Source: Actinomycetes bacterium (GTDB lineage: Bacteria > Actinomycetota > Actinomycetes > Nanopelagicales > Nanopelagicaceae). Taken from it: a stretch of DNA of 64,000 bases. The notes beneath the pieces are model-generated. The model had not been told where the DNA came from. It saw nothing but the letters and a program-made list of their open reading frames with translations, and made no database searches. The stretch covers positions 1-64,000 of the forward strand of contig JANYDL010000019.1 of assembly GCA_025363635.1 (NCBI GenBank), read 5' to 3'. Within the stretch, counting starts at the first letter, position 1. Each line of letters starts with the position of its first letter. The translations under genes and the position numbers were made by a program. Positions 15,674-25,475 of this stretch are shown here, piece by piece.

Positions 15674-17056
15674 ATGCGGGGCTTCTCAACTCGATTTGCC
15701 CCCGGGATACTCATAGTCGTGCATTCGCTTGCGCGGTTATGGGTTCCTCACCCGCAGATATTTCTCGACCTTTTCCTCTTCAATGGCGTCGCTCTACTCC
15801 TCGTGGTATCCATAGCGGAGGGCAAAAAATCAGGAGATGGAGTGGGGCGGTTCGCCCTGCCTGGCGCTGTCGCACTGTGGAGTTGCGGCTCAATACTCTC
15901 GACCTACAGTGAATTCGTTGCTAAAAACCCATTCAGCTCAAATTACGCGAATGCATGTTATGTCGCCATGTACCCATTCGCTTTTGTTGGATTACAACGG
16001 GCCATGCAAACGGGCAAGAAGGTAACTCTGGTTGAGATTCTCGATGGCGCCATTCTGGGAATTGGGTTGAGTGCCGTCGGCTCAGCCTTCCTTATATCGC
16101 CGGTCTTACCTCATTTTCGGGGTGATGCAGTCGCGACTTTCTTCGCGATTCTTTTCCCAATCGCAGACTTGGTACTTGTCGCTTTAGTCTTTTCTTTTAC
16201 ACTTCTCTCGTCCTTCTCCCAAAGGTCCCTACTTCTTTGTATAGGAATTTTAGTTTTTGCGTTTGCGGACTTCCTCTTTCTCGGCATGAATATTCGTGGG
16301 ACCTATTCTTTGGGTTCGATTACCGATGATCTCTGGTTGATTGGTCTTGCTATAGTCGCAGAGGCCCTCCGACATCCAAGATCACAGAGAGTGCAAACTC
16401 AAACTCTCCAGCCTCTCTTTATCGCTGTGACAGTGTTGATGTGTGCAACCTTACTAGCCGTTATAAATCTTCGACCACAGTACCTTCCACACTTTGTCGC
16501 AATTCCTGCGATTACCACCTTGCTTCTCGCATTTGCTCGAATGACTATGGCGTTGCGAGCGGCAAACTCGCTAGGAGAAGAACGTCTCCTCGCTCGCACT
16601 GATGAATTGACTGGTCTGCCCAACAGGCGAAAGTTTCTTGCAGATTTGGAATCGGTTAAGACAGAGAAAACAAATCCTTCTGCTCTACTTTTAATGGATC
16701 TTGACGGATTTAAGCCGATCAATGATCGGTATGGCCACGAGACGGGTGACAAGATCCTTCGCGAAGTAACCAAACGCTTTTCCCGCACAATTCCGCAAGG
16801 ATCAATTTTGGCACGATTGGGAGGAGATGAATTTGGGTTAATTATTCATGGTGAAAATGAGAGCACATTGGAAATTGCACTTGCATTGAGAGCAACGCTT
16901 TCTTATCCCTTCGTCATCGATAAGGAAGAAATTATGATTGACGTCAGTATTGGACATGTCATGTTTGATGGAAATTCGAACGTATTAAGAAGAGCTGATC
17001 TAGCAATGTACCAAGCAAAGCGAGAACGTGTTGGAGTTTGGAGCGAGAAAAATTAG
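15674..17056 (+). CDS. Membrane diguanylate cyclase (GGDEF)
   Basis: 460 residues: about eight to nine transmembrane segments over residues 1-290, then a GGDEF domain (about 300-455). It makes cyclic di-GMP from two GTP. Seen: 'TDELTGLPNRRKF', 'LLMDLDGFKPINDRYGHETGD', the intact active-site 'ARLGGDEFGLI', and 'ADLAMYQAKRER'. The inhibitory I-site RxxD that should end five residues before GGDEF is replaced by PQGS, so product inhibition at that site is unlikely. No EAL or HD-GYP domain is attached or nearby. It shares a TTAG stop overlap with the convergent photolyase. Confidence 0.93.
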   Translation: MRGFSTRFAPGILIVVHSLARLWVPHPQIFLDLFLFNGVALLLVVSIAEGKKSGDGVGRFALPGAVALWSCGSILSTYSEFVAKNPFSSNYANACYVAMYPFAFVGLQRAMQTGKKVTLVEILDGAILGIGLSAVGSAFLISPVLPHFRGDAVATFFAILFPIADLVLVALVFSFTLLSSFSQRSLLLCIGILVFAFADFLFLGMNIRGTYSLGSITDDLWLIGLAIVAEALRHPRSQRVQTQTLQPLFIAVTVLMCATLLAVINLRPQYLPHFVAIPAITTLLLAFARMTMALRAANSLGEERLLARTDELTGLPNRRKFLADLESVKTEKTNPSALLLMDLDGFKPINDRYGHETGDKILREVTKRFSRTIPQGSILARLGGDEFGLIIHGENESTLEIALALRATLSYPFVIDKEEIMIDVSIGHVMFDGNSNVLRRADLAMYQAKRERVGVWSEKN

Positions 17057-18402
17057 ATAGGTTCCACGACCTTGATTTCTTCTAGCCGAGCAAGGCTTTC
17101 TAGGCGTTCTACAGAATGGTCAACGATTCGAGTCGGATAACCATGTGAGTACCCATCACTGGCTAACCAAGGTTCGTGAATAAATTCATTTGATAGATGT
17201 CGAAGTTCTGGAAGATACTCCTTGATATAAGCGCCTTCCGGATCAAACCTTCTTCCCTGCTCAACGGGGTTAAATACACGGTAATACGGTGAAGCATCGG
17301 TTCCGCAGCCAGCGGTCCATTGCCACCCATGAGAATTGGATGCAACGTCATTATCAATAAGGTATTTCATAAAGAAGTTCGCCCCGTGCTGCCATTCGAT
17401 ATGAAGGTCTTTAGTCAGAAATGATGCGACGACCATTCGCGCGCGATTGTGCATCCACCCAGTCTGAATAAGTTGTCGCATAGCGGCATCGACAAAGGGG
17501 TAGCCAGTTTTCCCATCACACCATTCTTGGAATTTCTTGGTCGCTGGCTCATAACGCATCTTCGCAAATCTCGGGGCGTAATACTCACGCGATGTATGAG
17601 GGTTATGGTGAAGCACATCTGCATAGAACTCGCGCCAGGCAATTTCCTTTCTAAATACCTCATGCGCTTTAGAATCATTCAGCGAGGCAAGAATCGTGCG
17701 GGGATGAATTTCCCCCCATCGTAAATGTGGCGAGAGGCGACTTGTTCCCGCCATCCCTGGAATATTTCGCGCAGTGTCGTAGTCCGACAAAGCAGATTCT
17801 TGAAATTCATGCCATCTTCTCAGTGCGGCCTTTTCACCAGCCTCTTGTAAGTGGGAACCACGCGGCACCAACCATGAAGGAATATGTTGATCGCCATCCT
17901 TAGGAGAAATTAAGTGAAGTTTCTTGGGCGCCAAGACTGGTGCCCGCCAGCCATGCGTACTCCATCCTCGAAAAAAAGGCGTGTAAACGCGATATGGAGT
18001 CTCGTCACTTTTCCTCACTCTGCCTGGAGCCACGGCATACGCGCTCCCCGTCTTTGTCAGAATTATTCCAGCAGTTTCGATTTTTTTATCTCTCGCTACT
18101 CCATAGGGCGCAAAATCGGCGGCGACGTGCACCGCTGAGATCTGATGGCGATCTATTAATTCTTTTAAGACTCTTGCAGGTGAACCAGAAATGACATGCA
18201 GGTTCCCCTCCAAAGAAGCGTTGAGTGCGCTCAGTGAGGCCGCTAAATAGGCGCGACGATGCTCCCCGGCCCGTTTAGCAATTGCATCATCCATAATGAA
18301 GAGCGGCAGAAATTCATCGGATTCGGCTATCGCGGCAAGAAGCGCTGGGTTATCTGCTAAACGTAGGTCACGACGAAACCAGAAAATAGTTCGTCGCTTC
18401 AT
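17053..18402 (-). CDS. Deoxyribodipyrimidine photo-lyase (cryptochrome/photolyase family)
   Basis: 449 residues from ATG 18402. The antenna-binding Rossmann domain starts 'TIFWFRRDLRLADNPALLAA'. The FAD domain contains 'TSRLSPHLRWGEIHPRTIL', 'EIAWREFYADVLHHNPHTS', 'WCDGKTGYPFVDAAMRQL', 'TGWMHNRARMVVASFLTKDL' and 'SNSHGWQWTAGCGTDASPYYRVFNP' (in two pieces), all typical of class I CPD photolyases. It repairs UV-induced pyrimidine dimers using blue light, consistent with life in sunlit water. Upstream sequence would extend the frame but lacks the family start. Confidence 0.94.
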   Translation of the reverse strand: MKRRTIFWFRRDLRLADNPALLAAIAESDEFLPLFIMDDAIAKRAGEHRRAYLAASLSALNASLEGNLHVISGSPARVLKELIDRHQISAVHVAADFAPYGVARDKKIETAGIILTKTGSAYAVAPGRVRKSDETPYRVYTPFFRGWSTHGWRAPVLAPKKLHLISPKDGDQHIPSWLVPRGSHLQEAGEKAALRRWHEFQESALSDYDTARNIPGMAGTSRLSPHLRWGEIHPRTILASLNDSKAHEVFRKEIAWREFYADVLHHNPHTSREYYAPRFAKMRYEPATKKFQEWCDGKTGYPFVDAAMRQLIQTGWMHNRARMVVASFLTKDLHIEWQHGANFFMKYLIDNDVASNSHGWQWTAGCGTDASPYYRVFNPVEQGRRFDPEGAYIKEYLPELRHLSNEFIHEPWLASDGYSHGYPTRIVDHSVERLESLARLEEIKVVEPI

Positions 18403-18419
18403 GGCATGATTCAAGCACA

Positions 18420-19256
18420 ATGGAGCACAAGAGGCGGTATCAGGTATCTGGAGTTCCAGGTCACGTCTCACGGTGCGATTTTCAGGGAAGAACTGTTGAT
18501 TATTGGAGTTCTAACGAAACCCCTTCCCACATGCTTATTGCCCACGATGGCCAGAATGTTTTTGACCATCGAACAGCAACTCGTCATAGAACGTGGAAAA
18601 TGGCTCAGTCAGCGATACAAGTCAGCAGAGAATTAGGTATTGCGCCCCCTGTCATCATCGCTGTCTTCCACGGCACCACCAAGGAAAACCCATGGGGCCG
18701 TCTAAAAGATCTCGCCCCGCAGGACCCATTCCAAAATGGAGTGCAGGCGCCTAATGGAAATGTGCCGGCAGTGAGACAGGAAGAATTAATGGGCAATGCA
18801 TATCTTCACCAAATCACCGATGAGATCGCACCATCAATTGCAAATCAAGTAGGGCTCAATCTCGGCGATCTGGACAAAGCGGTGATCGGCTCCAGTATGG
18901 GCGGATTGGCCTCGCTTTATGCATTGGGCAAGCGACCGGATTTCTTCTCGACCGCGCTAGCACTTTCTACTCACTGGCTCGCGGGTGGAGCGCCCCTCGT
19001 AGATGCTCTCGTGGATCTCTTACCTCCACCAGAGAGCCATAAAATTTGGATGAGCCATGGCACGCGTGGCCATGATGCAAAGTATGGTCCGCTTCAACGT
19101 TACGCCGACTCAAAGATGAAAGATGCCGGATGGATTTTTAATAGAGATTTCACGTCGCACGTGTATAAAAAATCAGGTCACAACGAAAGATCTTGGGCTC
19201 GTTATCTTGATCAACCCATGCGATTTTGGCTTACTTCAGACGCCAAATCCCACTGA
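18420..19256 (+). CDS. Esterase (alpha/beta hydrolase, Fes/EstD-like)
   Basis: 278 residues. The nucleophile elbow 'AVIGSSMGGLASLYAL' gives the Ser. An upstream 'MLIAHDGQNVFDH' and 'PVIIAVFHGT' match the 'putative esterase' family (PF00756), and the likely catalytic His is in 'YKKSGHNERSW'. No signal peptide, so it acts in the cytoplasm. Substrate unknown. It starts only 17 bp from the divergent photolyase, so its promoter must lie within that gene, and its last 26 bases overlap the convergent GH13 gene. Confidence 0.82.
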   Translation: MEHKRRYQVSGVPGHVSRCDFQGRTVDYWSSNETPSHMLIAHDGQNVFDHRTATRHRTWKMAQSAIQVSRELGIAPPVIIAVFHGTTKENPWGRLKDLAPQDPFQNGVQAPNGNVPAVRQEELMGNAYLHQITDEIAPSIANQVGLNLGDLDKAVIGSSMGGLASLYALGKRPDFFSTALALSTHWLAGGAPLVDALVDLLPPPESHKIWMSHGTRGHDAKYGPLQRYADSKMKDAGWIFNRDFTSHVYKKSGHNERSWARYLDQPMRFWLTSDAKSH

Positions 19257-21054
19257 TGGCACCCTTGGAATTCATCGCCACCACATCCGATTTTGCCGTC
19301 GGCCCGTAAAGAGTCTCTTTTATCGAATAACCAAAGGGTTTGAGATTGATCGAATATCGACCTGCGCTTCGAGCAACGAAGACAAGCACGCTCTCTTTTG
19401 AGGACTCACGCAAATACGCGATCGCATTTGGACCGGTCTGAATCCAGCGAATTCCACCATTGCAAAGAGCATCAGAACTCTTTCGAATGGCAATCAATTT
19501 CTTATATTCAGCAAAGAGCTCTTGATTCCACTTCTTGGGATGATCCCAATCAATAGTTCGACGTGAATCCTCTCCCCACTCACCTTCCAAACCAATCTCG
19601 TCGCCAGCAAAGATCGACGGAACGCCTGGATAAGTAAGAAGCAACGCGGCGCCTGCAATATGTCGAGGAATTTCTTTTCCGACCACTGTTCTAAAACGAG
19701 CAGTGTCATGTGAATCAAGAAGCAACATACTTGCCACAAATGAGCGCCACGGAATACCTGCGCTAAACGATCTCATCATCTCGACCATCGCCTGACCGTC
19801 AAATGTGGGAATCGGCACCGGCAAGCCCATGAAGTTATCGATTTTTTTGTTTGGTTTATTAAGCCAAGCCCAAATAGGCCGCGCGAAACCTACATAATTC
19901 ATCGTGCCGTGCCAACCAAATCCGTCTAAGTCAGATGGGGAGTGATCGGCATTTTCCGCAACTAACCACGCTTGCGGGTTTGCTTCATCCATCGAAGAAC
20001 GAATTCCGCGAGCTACTTCTTGGTTAATATCTTGATCAAGATAACGACCTGTCATATTTCCAACATCAATGCGCCAACCATCTGCGCTGTAGGGGGCCTT
20101 CAGCCATTTTTTCACTATGGAATTAGAACCTGAATACATTTTTTCCCGTAGCGCATGCGATTGGTAGTTGAGTTTTGGCAGGGATGCATGTCCCCACCAT
20201 CCAACATAACCGTGGCGAATAGATTTATCCCAGTAGAAGAAATCTCTTTCTTTGGCATCAGGATTTTTAAGGGCAAGTTGGATCCAGTCGTGTCCCAAAC
20301 CGCAATGGTTTGTCGTCAGATCACCCATGATTTTGAAACCACGCTTTTTCGCAATTTTGGAGAACTCAATAAATGCCTCATCACCTCCAAGCAATGGATC
20401 AGCATGTTCAAAGCTCGTAGCGTCATAACGATGATTGCTCCGTGAAGGAAAAAATGGCGTGAAATAGATTGCGTTTATGCCCAAATCCTCAAGATGTCCC
20501 AGGCGCTCACTCACTCCTTGAAAATCTCCGCCATAGAACTCCGCACCGACTTTGGGACCTCTTCCCGTTGGAAGGTCGCTCCATTTGGTGGGAATTGCCC
20601 AATCAGGAAGTTCTTTCTTCTTACCAGACGTGGCAAACCTATCGGGGAAAATTTGGTAGAACACAGCTCGCTTTGTCCAAGCCGGATATTCTGGCTTTGC
20701 AATAATCTGAAAGTCTTCCCGATCTACTACCTCTCGGGAAAAAACTCCCGCACCATTGAGCCAACGATAGGTGCCCTTATCCGCAAGAAGAAACCTGTAA
20801 TGCGTGACTGGGTTGAGAATTTCTACCGTGATACTCCACCACGTCTCTTGGGCGCGAGCACGGCCCTTCTTCATCGGAAAGGTACGAGGCTCACCATCAT
20901 GAAATAGTCGAACAAATAATTGATGCGCTTTATCCCCTTTGGGAACCCGAACCCGAAGTTCTACCTTTTGACCAATCTTGGGGGCAGAGTTGCTTACGTA
21001 AAGCTCACTGCCATCATGATGCGGGGACAGTAAATTTTGTACTCGGGAGTGCAA
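19231..21054 (-). CDS. Intracellular GH13 glucosidase/neopullulanase
   Basis: 607 residues, no signal peptide. The N-terminal beta domain (about 1-100) resembles the CBM34 part of neopullulanase/cyclomaltodextrinase. The catalytic barrel carries nucleophile D330 (DGWRIDVGN), acid/base E367 (WLVAENADH) and D450 (LLDSHDTARF). It likely breaks imported maltodextrins to glucose/maltose. It is last in the mal operon; its start overlaps the end of the secreted amylase gene by 41 bases, so it is translated in coupling. Confidence 0.9.
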   Translation of the reverse strand: MHSRVQNLLSPHHDGSELYVSNSAPKIGQKVELRVRVPKGDKAHQLFVRLFHDGEPRTFPMKKGRARAQETWWSITVEILNPVTHYRFLLADKGTYRWLNGAGVFSREVVDREDFQIIAKPEYPAWTKRAVFYQIFPDRFATSGKKKELPDWAIPTKWSDLPTGRGPKVGAEFYGGDFQGVSERLGHLEDLGINAIYFTPFFPSRSNHRYDATSFEHADPLLGGDEAFIEFSKIAKKRGFKIMGDLTTNHCGLGHDWIQLALKNPDAKERDFFYWDKSIRHGYVGWWGHASLPKLNYQSHALREKMYSGSNSIVKKWLKAPYSADGWRIDVGNMTGRYLDQDINQEVARGIRSSMDEANPQAWLVAENADHSPSDLDGFGWHGTMNYVGFARPIWAWLNKPNKKIDNFMGLPVPIPTFDGQAMVEMMRSFSAGIPWRSFVASMLLLDSHDTARFRTVVGKEIPRHIAGAALLLTYPGVPSIFAGDEIGLEGEWGEDSRRTIDWDHPKKWNQELFAEYKKLIAIRKSSDALCNGGIRWIQTGPNAIAYLRESSKESVLVFVARSAGRYSINLKPFGYSIKETLYGPTAKSDVVAMNSKGAISGIWRLK

Positions 21055-22972
21055 AAGTTTTTCCTTTCGAATTCGTGGCGACCGCCTTAATTTCTATATC
21101 CTGACCCAGAAAATCCTTAGGATTAATATAGACACTGTACGGAGCATTTGTGTCGACTCCAAGTGAAGTCCACGCGGCACTCGATGTCGATCGTGCAAGG
21201 AACTCAACCGAGAGTAGGTCATTTGAGCTCAGTTTGCCTGAGACTTGGTAGTACCCGGTCATGTCATCTAAAACCACCGAAATTTTGCTAACCGCGACGT
21301 TCACCTTATCAATTCGATTATTTGCTTTGAAGACCACGGTCGAAAGTGCTGGAACCGTGAACTTCAGTGTCGCACCACCTGTTCTGTACTGAATTGACCC
21401 TAAGAGACTCCTCCACCCTCCACTGGAGGTCGCAGTGGCTATTTCAATGCTTTGAGGCTTTAACCCATTATTAAATGCAACGACATATTCTCGATTTTCC
21501 GCTGGATCCTTCTTGGAAACCGCATACACCGATCCCTTCGCAAATCGAGTTTGCGTAGTTCCGTTGGCGAGGGCCGGGTTCTGAGCGCGAAGATTCGCCA
21601 GCATCGTGAGATATTTAGGAAGAGGGTTGCTTTTGGCCAAGGTAAAAGAATTTCCATTTCCTACTGATTTCCCGCCTATGCGAAGTTCTGTTTTCCAGTC
21701 TGGAATCTTTGTCGAAAACATATCCTGGCGGGCCATCTGGTCATTTCCGCTGTTGGTGCCGGTCATGCCCACTTCGTCGCCGTAATAAACAGTGGGGACC
21801 CCACGTGAGAAATACATTAGTGCGTGAGCAAGTTTGTCACGAGCCAGCAATTCAGATGGGGTTTGAATCTTCTTGCTGTTCAAGATAAATCCAACACGAC
21901 CCATATCGTGATTTCCTAGAAATGTGACCAAGTTGCTAGCAGTGGAAGTCGGGCTCGTGTAATAGTCGTCATAGAGGAAGAACGAACTCAGGTCAGTCGC
22001 TGTACCTATGCCGGATGCAAAATCCGTGGCACTTGCTTGGAAAGGGAAATCAAGCACCGTTTGAATTTTGTTCTCTCTCACGTATGTCATGAGATTAAAG
22101 GCGGTGGTTTCGGAAACTTCACCGAAAATGGTGAATTTCGAGACACCTGCGTTCTTTGCCTTTTGCAGAATCAATGGTTGCCAGTGCTTAAAAAATTCCG
22201 TATCTACATGTTTGGCAGTATCAACTCGAAAGCCGGAGAAGCCGTACTTCTGAATCCACTGCCCGTAAACGTCGGCCCACCCTTTGTACACAACGGGTTT
22301 TTCCGTCGCCAGATCATCTAGTCCATAAAAGTCTCCTTGAGTGACACAGTCACCGGTGCTTCTGCAGCCCTTCATATCTCCATAGTTGTGATAATTTGCA
22401 AGATCATTGAGCCAGCTTGGATTCTTGAGCTTTGCCCAGTCGATGGGAATATATGCATCGGTCCCGTTGTATTGAATGACGTCGGCCGTATGGTTAGTAA
22501 CGACATCTAGTATCAATTTCAATTTGAGTTTTTTTGCGCAGGCCGAAAATGCCACTAGGTCAGCATTTGTTCCAAGATGCGGATCTACGTTGAGAAAATC
22601 AATCCCCCAATAGCCGTGATACCCAGCAGAAATTGCTGTAGGCGCTGCCTGAGTCACAAGTGGAGTTACCCAAACGGCAGTAAAGCCCATCGCTTTTATA
22701 CGAGCTAAGCCATCATCTCCAGGCGAGCACGTGCCCGTCAGGCCCTTGAGATCGCCTCCATGCCAGAAGGCCGTACTTGTCGGATCAAACCCATCCAATT
22801 TGTCGTTTGAAACGTTGCCGTCCTTGTAACGATCCGGCATGACGAAATAAATTAAGTCTGACGAGAGTCCAACTCGAGCGTTTGCACCGGAAGAAGGTGC
22901 CGCAAATGAGAAAGTCGTCACACTTAGAAAAAGAACGGTGAAGAAAGCCAGAACTGACTTTCGTTTGATCAT
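21014..22972 (-). CDS. Secreted alpha-amylase (GH13)
   Basis: 652 residues with a signal peptide (MIKRKSVLAFFTVLFLSVTT...). GH13 signatures: 'LILDVVTNHTAD', nucleophile Asp in 'GFRVDTAKHVD', acid/base Glu in 'FTIFGEVSE', and 'VTFLGNHDMGR'. After the barrel come an all-beta domain and a C-terminal Ig-like part (about 560-650), possibly for starch or surface binding. It degrades starch outside the cell for the transporter encoded just upstream. ATG overlaps the permease stop by 4 bases. Confidence 0.92.
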   Translation of the reverse strand: MIKRKSVLAFFTVLFLSVTTFSFAAPSSGANARVGLSSDLIYFVMPDRYKDGNVSNDKLDGFDPTSTAFWHGGDLKGLTGTCSPGDDGLARIKAMGFTAVWVTPLVTQAAPTAISAGYHGYWGIDFLNVDPHLGTNADLVAFSACAKKLKLKLILDVVTNHTADVIQYNGTDAYIPIDWAKLKNPSWLNDLANYHNYGDMKGCRSTGDCVTQGDFYGLDDLATEKPVVYKGWADVYGQWIQKYGFSGFRVDTAKHVDTEFFKHWQPLILQKAKNAGVSKFTIFGEVSETTAFNLMTYVRENKIQTVLDFPFQASATDFASGIGTATDLSSFFLYDDYYTSPTSTASNLVTFLGNHDMGRVGFILNSKKIQTPSELLARDKLAHALMYFSRGVPTVYYGDEVGMTGTNSGNDQMARQDMFSTKIPDWKTELRIGGKSVGNGNSFTLAKSNPLPKYLTMLANLRAQNPALANGTTQTRFAKGSVYAVSKKDPAENREYVVAFNNGLKPQSIEIATATSSGGWRSLLGSIQYRTGGATLKFTVPALSTVVFKANNRIDKVNVAVSKISVVLDDMTGYYQVSGKLSSNDLLSVEFLARSTSSAAWTSLGVDTNAPYSVYINPKDFLGQDIEIKAVATNSKGKTFALPSTKFTVPAS

Positions 22973-23820
22973 CCTTTGACAGATCCTGCAGTTAACCCAT
23001 TAACAATAAATCTCTGGAGCGAAAGAAAAATAATAACAATTGGGATTGAGGCAAGAATAGAACCGGCCGCAAAGGGTCCCCAGTTGGAGGCGTATTGACC
23101 TCCAATAAATTGCTGAAGTCCCACGGCGATAGTTCTGCCATTCATCTCAACGAGGAAGAGTCGCGCCAAAATAAACTCATTAAATGTTCCAATGAAGCTC
23201 AACAGACATACCACCGCTAACACGGGTGTGGCGAGTGGAATGAAGATGAGCCAGTACGTTTGCACCGCACTTGCACCGTCGATCTTCGCTGCTTCATCAA
23301 GCTCCACAGGTATTGAGTCAACGAAGCCCTTGAGTAACCATATGTTGACTCCCATCGAGCCACCCAAATAGACAAGTATCAAACCTCCCTGGCTCCCAAG
23401 ACCGATCTTGGGCGCAAAGGTATAAACCCTCTCCATGATGACGTATACAGCGGAGAGAGCGAGTACTGCAGGGAACATTTGAACCAAGAGCAGGAGCCGA
23501 ATTCCCAGCCTCTTGCCTCTGAATTTCAAACGGCTAAAAGCAAAAGCTGATGCAGCGCCGATGACCACGGAACTGATAGCCACGGTCGATGCAATGACGA
23601 GCGAATTCTTGAACCATAGAACATATGGCGTTTTTGGTGAATGAAATAGAAAGCGATAATTATCCAAAGAAATCTCGTGAGGGATAAAAGATCCCACTTG
23701 TAAACTTCCACTAGTTTTTAGCGAGGACAGAATTACCAAATAAAGTGGAAAGAGCGAGAAAAGGCACACTACGATAGCAACTCCATGTCGCCAAAGGTTT
23801 TCTCTTAGCCAGTTATTCAT
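22969..23820 (-). CDS. Maltodextrin ABC transporter permease, MalG-like
   Basis: 283 residues, six transmembrane helices. The EAA loop that contacts the ATPase is 'VELDEAAKIDGASAVQTYWL', and the C-terminus '...FIVNGLTAGSVKG' is typical of MalG-type permeases. It pairs with the larger permease encoded upstream, overlapping it by 4 bases. The two genes and the binding protein form one importer. Confidence 0.93.
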   Translation of the reverse strand: MNNWLRENLWRHGVAIVVCLFSLFPLYLVILSSLKTSGSLQVGSFIPHEISLDNYRFLFHSPKTPYVLWFKNSLVIASTVAISSVVIGAASAFAFSRLKFRGKRLGIRLLLLVQMFPAVLALSAVYVIMERVYTFAPKIGLGSQGGLILVYLGGSMGVNIWLLKGFVDSIPVELDEAAKIDGASAVQTYWLIFIPLATPVLAVVCLLSFIGTFNEFILARLFLVEMNGRTIAVGLQQFIGGQYASNWGPFAAGSILASIPIVIIFLSLQRFIVNGLTAGSVKG

Positions 23821-25358
23821 CCGAAAGTCTCCATAACCTTAGAGCGTCGCAAACCATACATGGAAATTGAAGCGACCATTACGAAAATAATCACGGATAT
23901 TGCGCTAGCTAAACCAAAGTCTTGAAAAGTCTTACTGCCAAATGCGATCTTGTATGTATAGCTAATCAAAATATCTGTAGCACCGGCAATTTCCCCATTG
24001 AGAGTTTGCGTTGGACCACCACCCGTTAACAAATAAATTAAGTTAAAGTTATTAAAGTTGAATGCGAAGGAGGCAATCAACAGCGGTGAGAGAATCTGCA
24101 AGAGGAGTGGAAGCGTAATTTTCCTGAAGACTTGGCGTGGATTTGCCCCATCAATTGCAGCAGCCTCTAGCAATTCAGATGGGATCGCTTGCAACGAACC
24201 GGAACAGATGAGGTAGAAATACGGGAATCCAAGCCATAAATTCACCAACAAGACAACGCTTCGCGCAAGACTTGGATTTTGGAACCAGTGGATATTGGTA
24301 TGCAAAATGCTATTTACTGCACCAAAATCCGAGTCGAACATGCCCGCCCAAATCAAGATACTCATGATGCTGGGCATTGCATAAGGGAGAATCAAAATAG
24401 AACGATAAACGCGACGTCCACGCATTTTGCGATTGAGTGCGATTGCTAGAAGTAAACCCAGTGCAAAAGTGCTTAATACAGAAAAGAGTGCGAAGAAAAA
24501 AGTCCAGATGAAAACCCTGGTCAAAGGAGTGCGGATCTGATGATCGGTGAAAAGCCTCGTGTAGTTTTCAAACCAGATAGGTGCACGCCATCCTGGACTT
24601 AGGATCTCACTTGGGGAGCCAACTTTTGCAAAATTGCCACGGTGGTTATCCACGTACGTTGCGCCAGTTACCGAATTACTCAAAATGCCAGTATTGGCAG
24701 AATAACTCAACGCCTGCCTAAAGACTCCACCAGCATTCTGACTTTCAATAGCAATGTAGTACTTGCCCTGGTATGTGTAATGAATTCTTGAATAGGCATC
24801 ATTTGCAGCAAGAGCAATCGCGGTCATGGATTGGAAGTTCGGGGCGGCTATTGCAACCCCATTCGCATCAAATTTGGCAGCTGCCTTCGGAACCTCAGTC
24901 CGCTTCGTTGCTGTTGAAAGAAAGTACTTATCATTCGCTATATCTGAAACAAGAATTGCATCTTCTTTAGAAGAGGTCTTTCCAACGGTTATATCAAAAG
25001 TTGTCCCTGCAGCATCAGGTTCTGCTCCGAGATTCAGTACTTGTTCTAAGGCTGCTGATTTGGAGAGATAATTGCCAGTCTGATATTTGTAACCAGACAT
25101 TTGAACCGTGAAAAAAATCGGCGCGATAACGAATCCGAAAAAGAAAAGAATTCCAGGTAGGAAGAACTTAAATGGAATCGATATGCTTGTGAGATAAACA
25201 AGATTCAGGGCGAGAATTGCGACAAGTATAAATGTTCCAATTACGTATTGCTTCTGTGCAAAAGCACTTTCAGTAAGCAAGGCCAAAATGGCTGTTGTTA
25301 TGCCAAGAAAGATTATCTTAGTAACCAAGGCGAATTTGCCCCGCATCAATCCACTCAC
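23817..25358 (-). CDS. Maltodextrin ABC transporter permease, MalF-like
   Basis: 513 residues. As in MalF, three N-terminal helices precede a large extracytoplasmic domain (about 85-260), then the core permease helices. EAA loop: 'ELLEAAAIDGANPRQVFRKI'. The extracytoplasmic domain has the size of the MalF P2 domain that clamps the binding protein. It forms a heterodimer with the MalG-like protein. A strong hairpin lies between the binding-protein gene and this gene. Confidence 0.92.
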   Translation of the reverse strand: MSGLMRGKFALVTKIIFLGITTAILALLTESAFAQKQYVIGTFILVAILALNLVYLTSISIPFKFFLPGILFFFGFVIAPIFFTVQMSGYKYQTGNYLSKSAALEQVLNLGAEPDAAGTTFDITVGKTSSKEDAILVSDIANDKYFLSTATKRTEVPKAAAKFDANGVAIAAPNFQSMTAIALAANDAYSRIHYTYQGKYYIAIESQNAGGVFRQALSYSANTGILSNSVTGATYVDNHRGNFAKVGSPSEILSPGWRAPIWFENYTRLFTDHQIRTPLTRVFIWTFFFALFSVLSTFALGLLLAIALNRKMRGRRVYRSILILPYAMPSIMSILIWAGMFDSDFGAVNSILHTNIHWFQNPSLARSVVLLVNLWLGFPYFYLICSGSLQAIPSELLEAAAIDGANPRQVFRKITLPLLLQILSPLLIASFAFNFNNFNLIYLLTGGGPTQTLNGEIAGATDILISYTYKIAFGSKTFQDFGLASAISVIIFVMVASISMYGLRRSKVMETFG

Positions 25359-25404
25359 AAGTGGGTACCGCTCTTTCTCATGTAAAGCAGCGAATCATGA
25401 AATA

Positions 25405-25441
25405 GGTGACGTGGGTGAGAATTTCATCCACCCACGTCACC
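25405..25441. promoter_or_regulatory. Intercistronic hairpin between malE-like and malF-like genes
   Basis: GGTGACGTGGGTG (25405-25417) pairs perfectly with CACCCACGTCACC (25429-25441) around an 11-base loop. In the operon's direction it follows the binding-protein gene and precedes the permease gene. On this strand it is followed by an AT-rich but not T-run sequence, so it may be an attenuator or an RNA-stabilising element giving more binding protein than permease. On the opposite strand it is followed by CTCTTTTTC. Confidence 0.75.
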
Positions 25442-25475
25442 TCTTTTTCACAAACTATTGCCGATAACCGAACCC

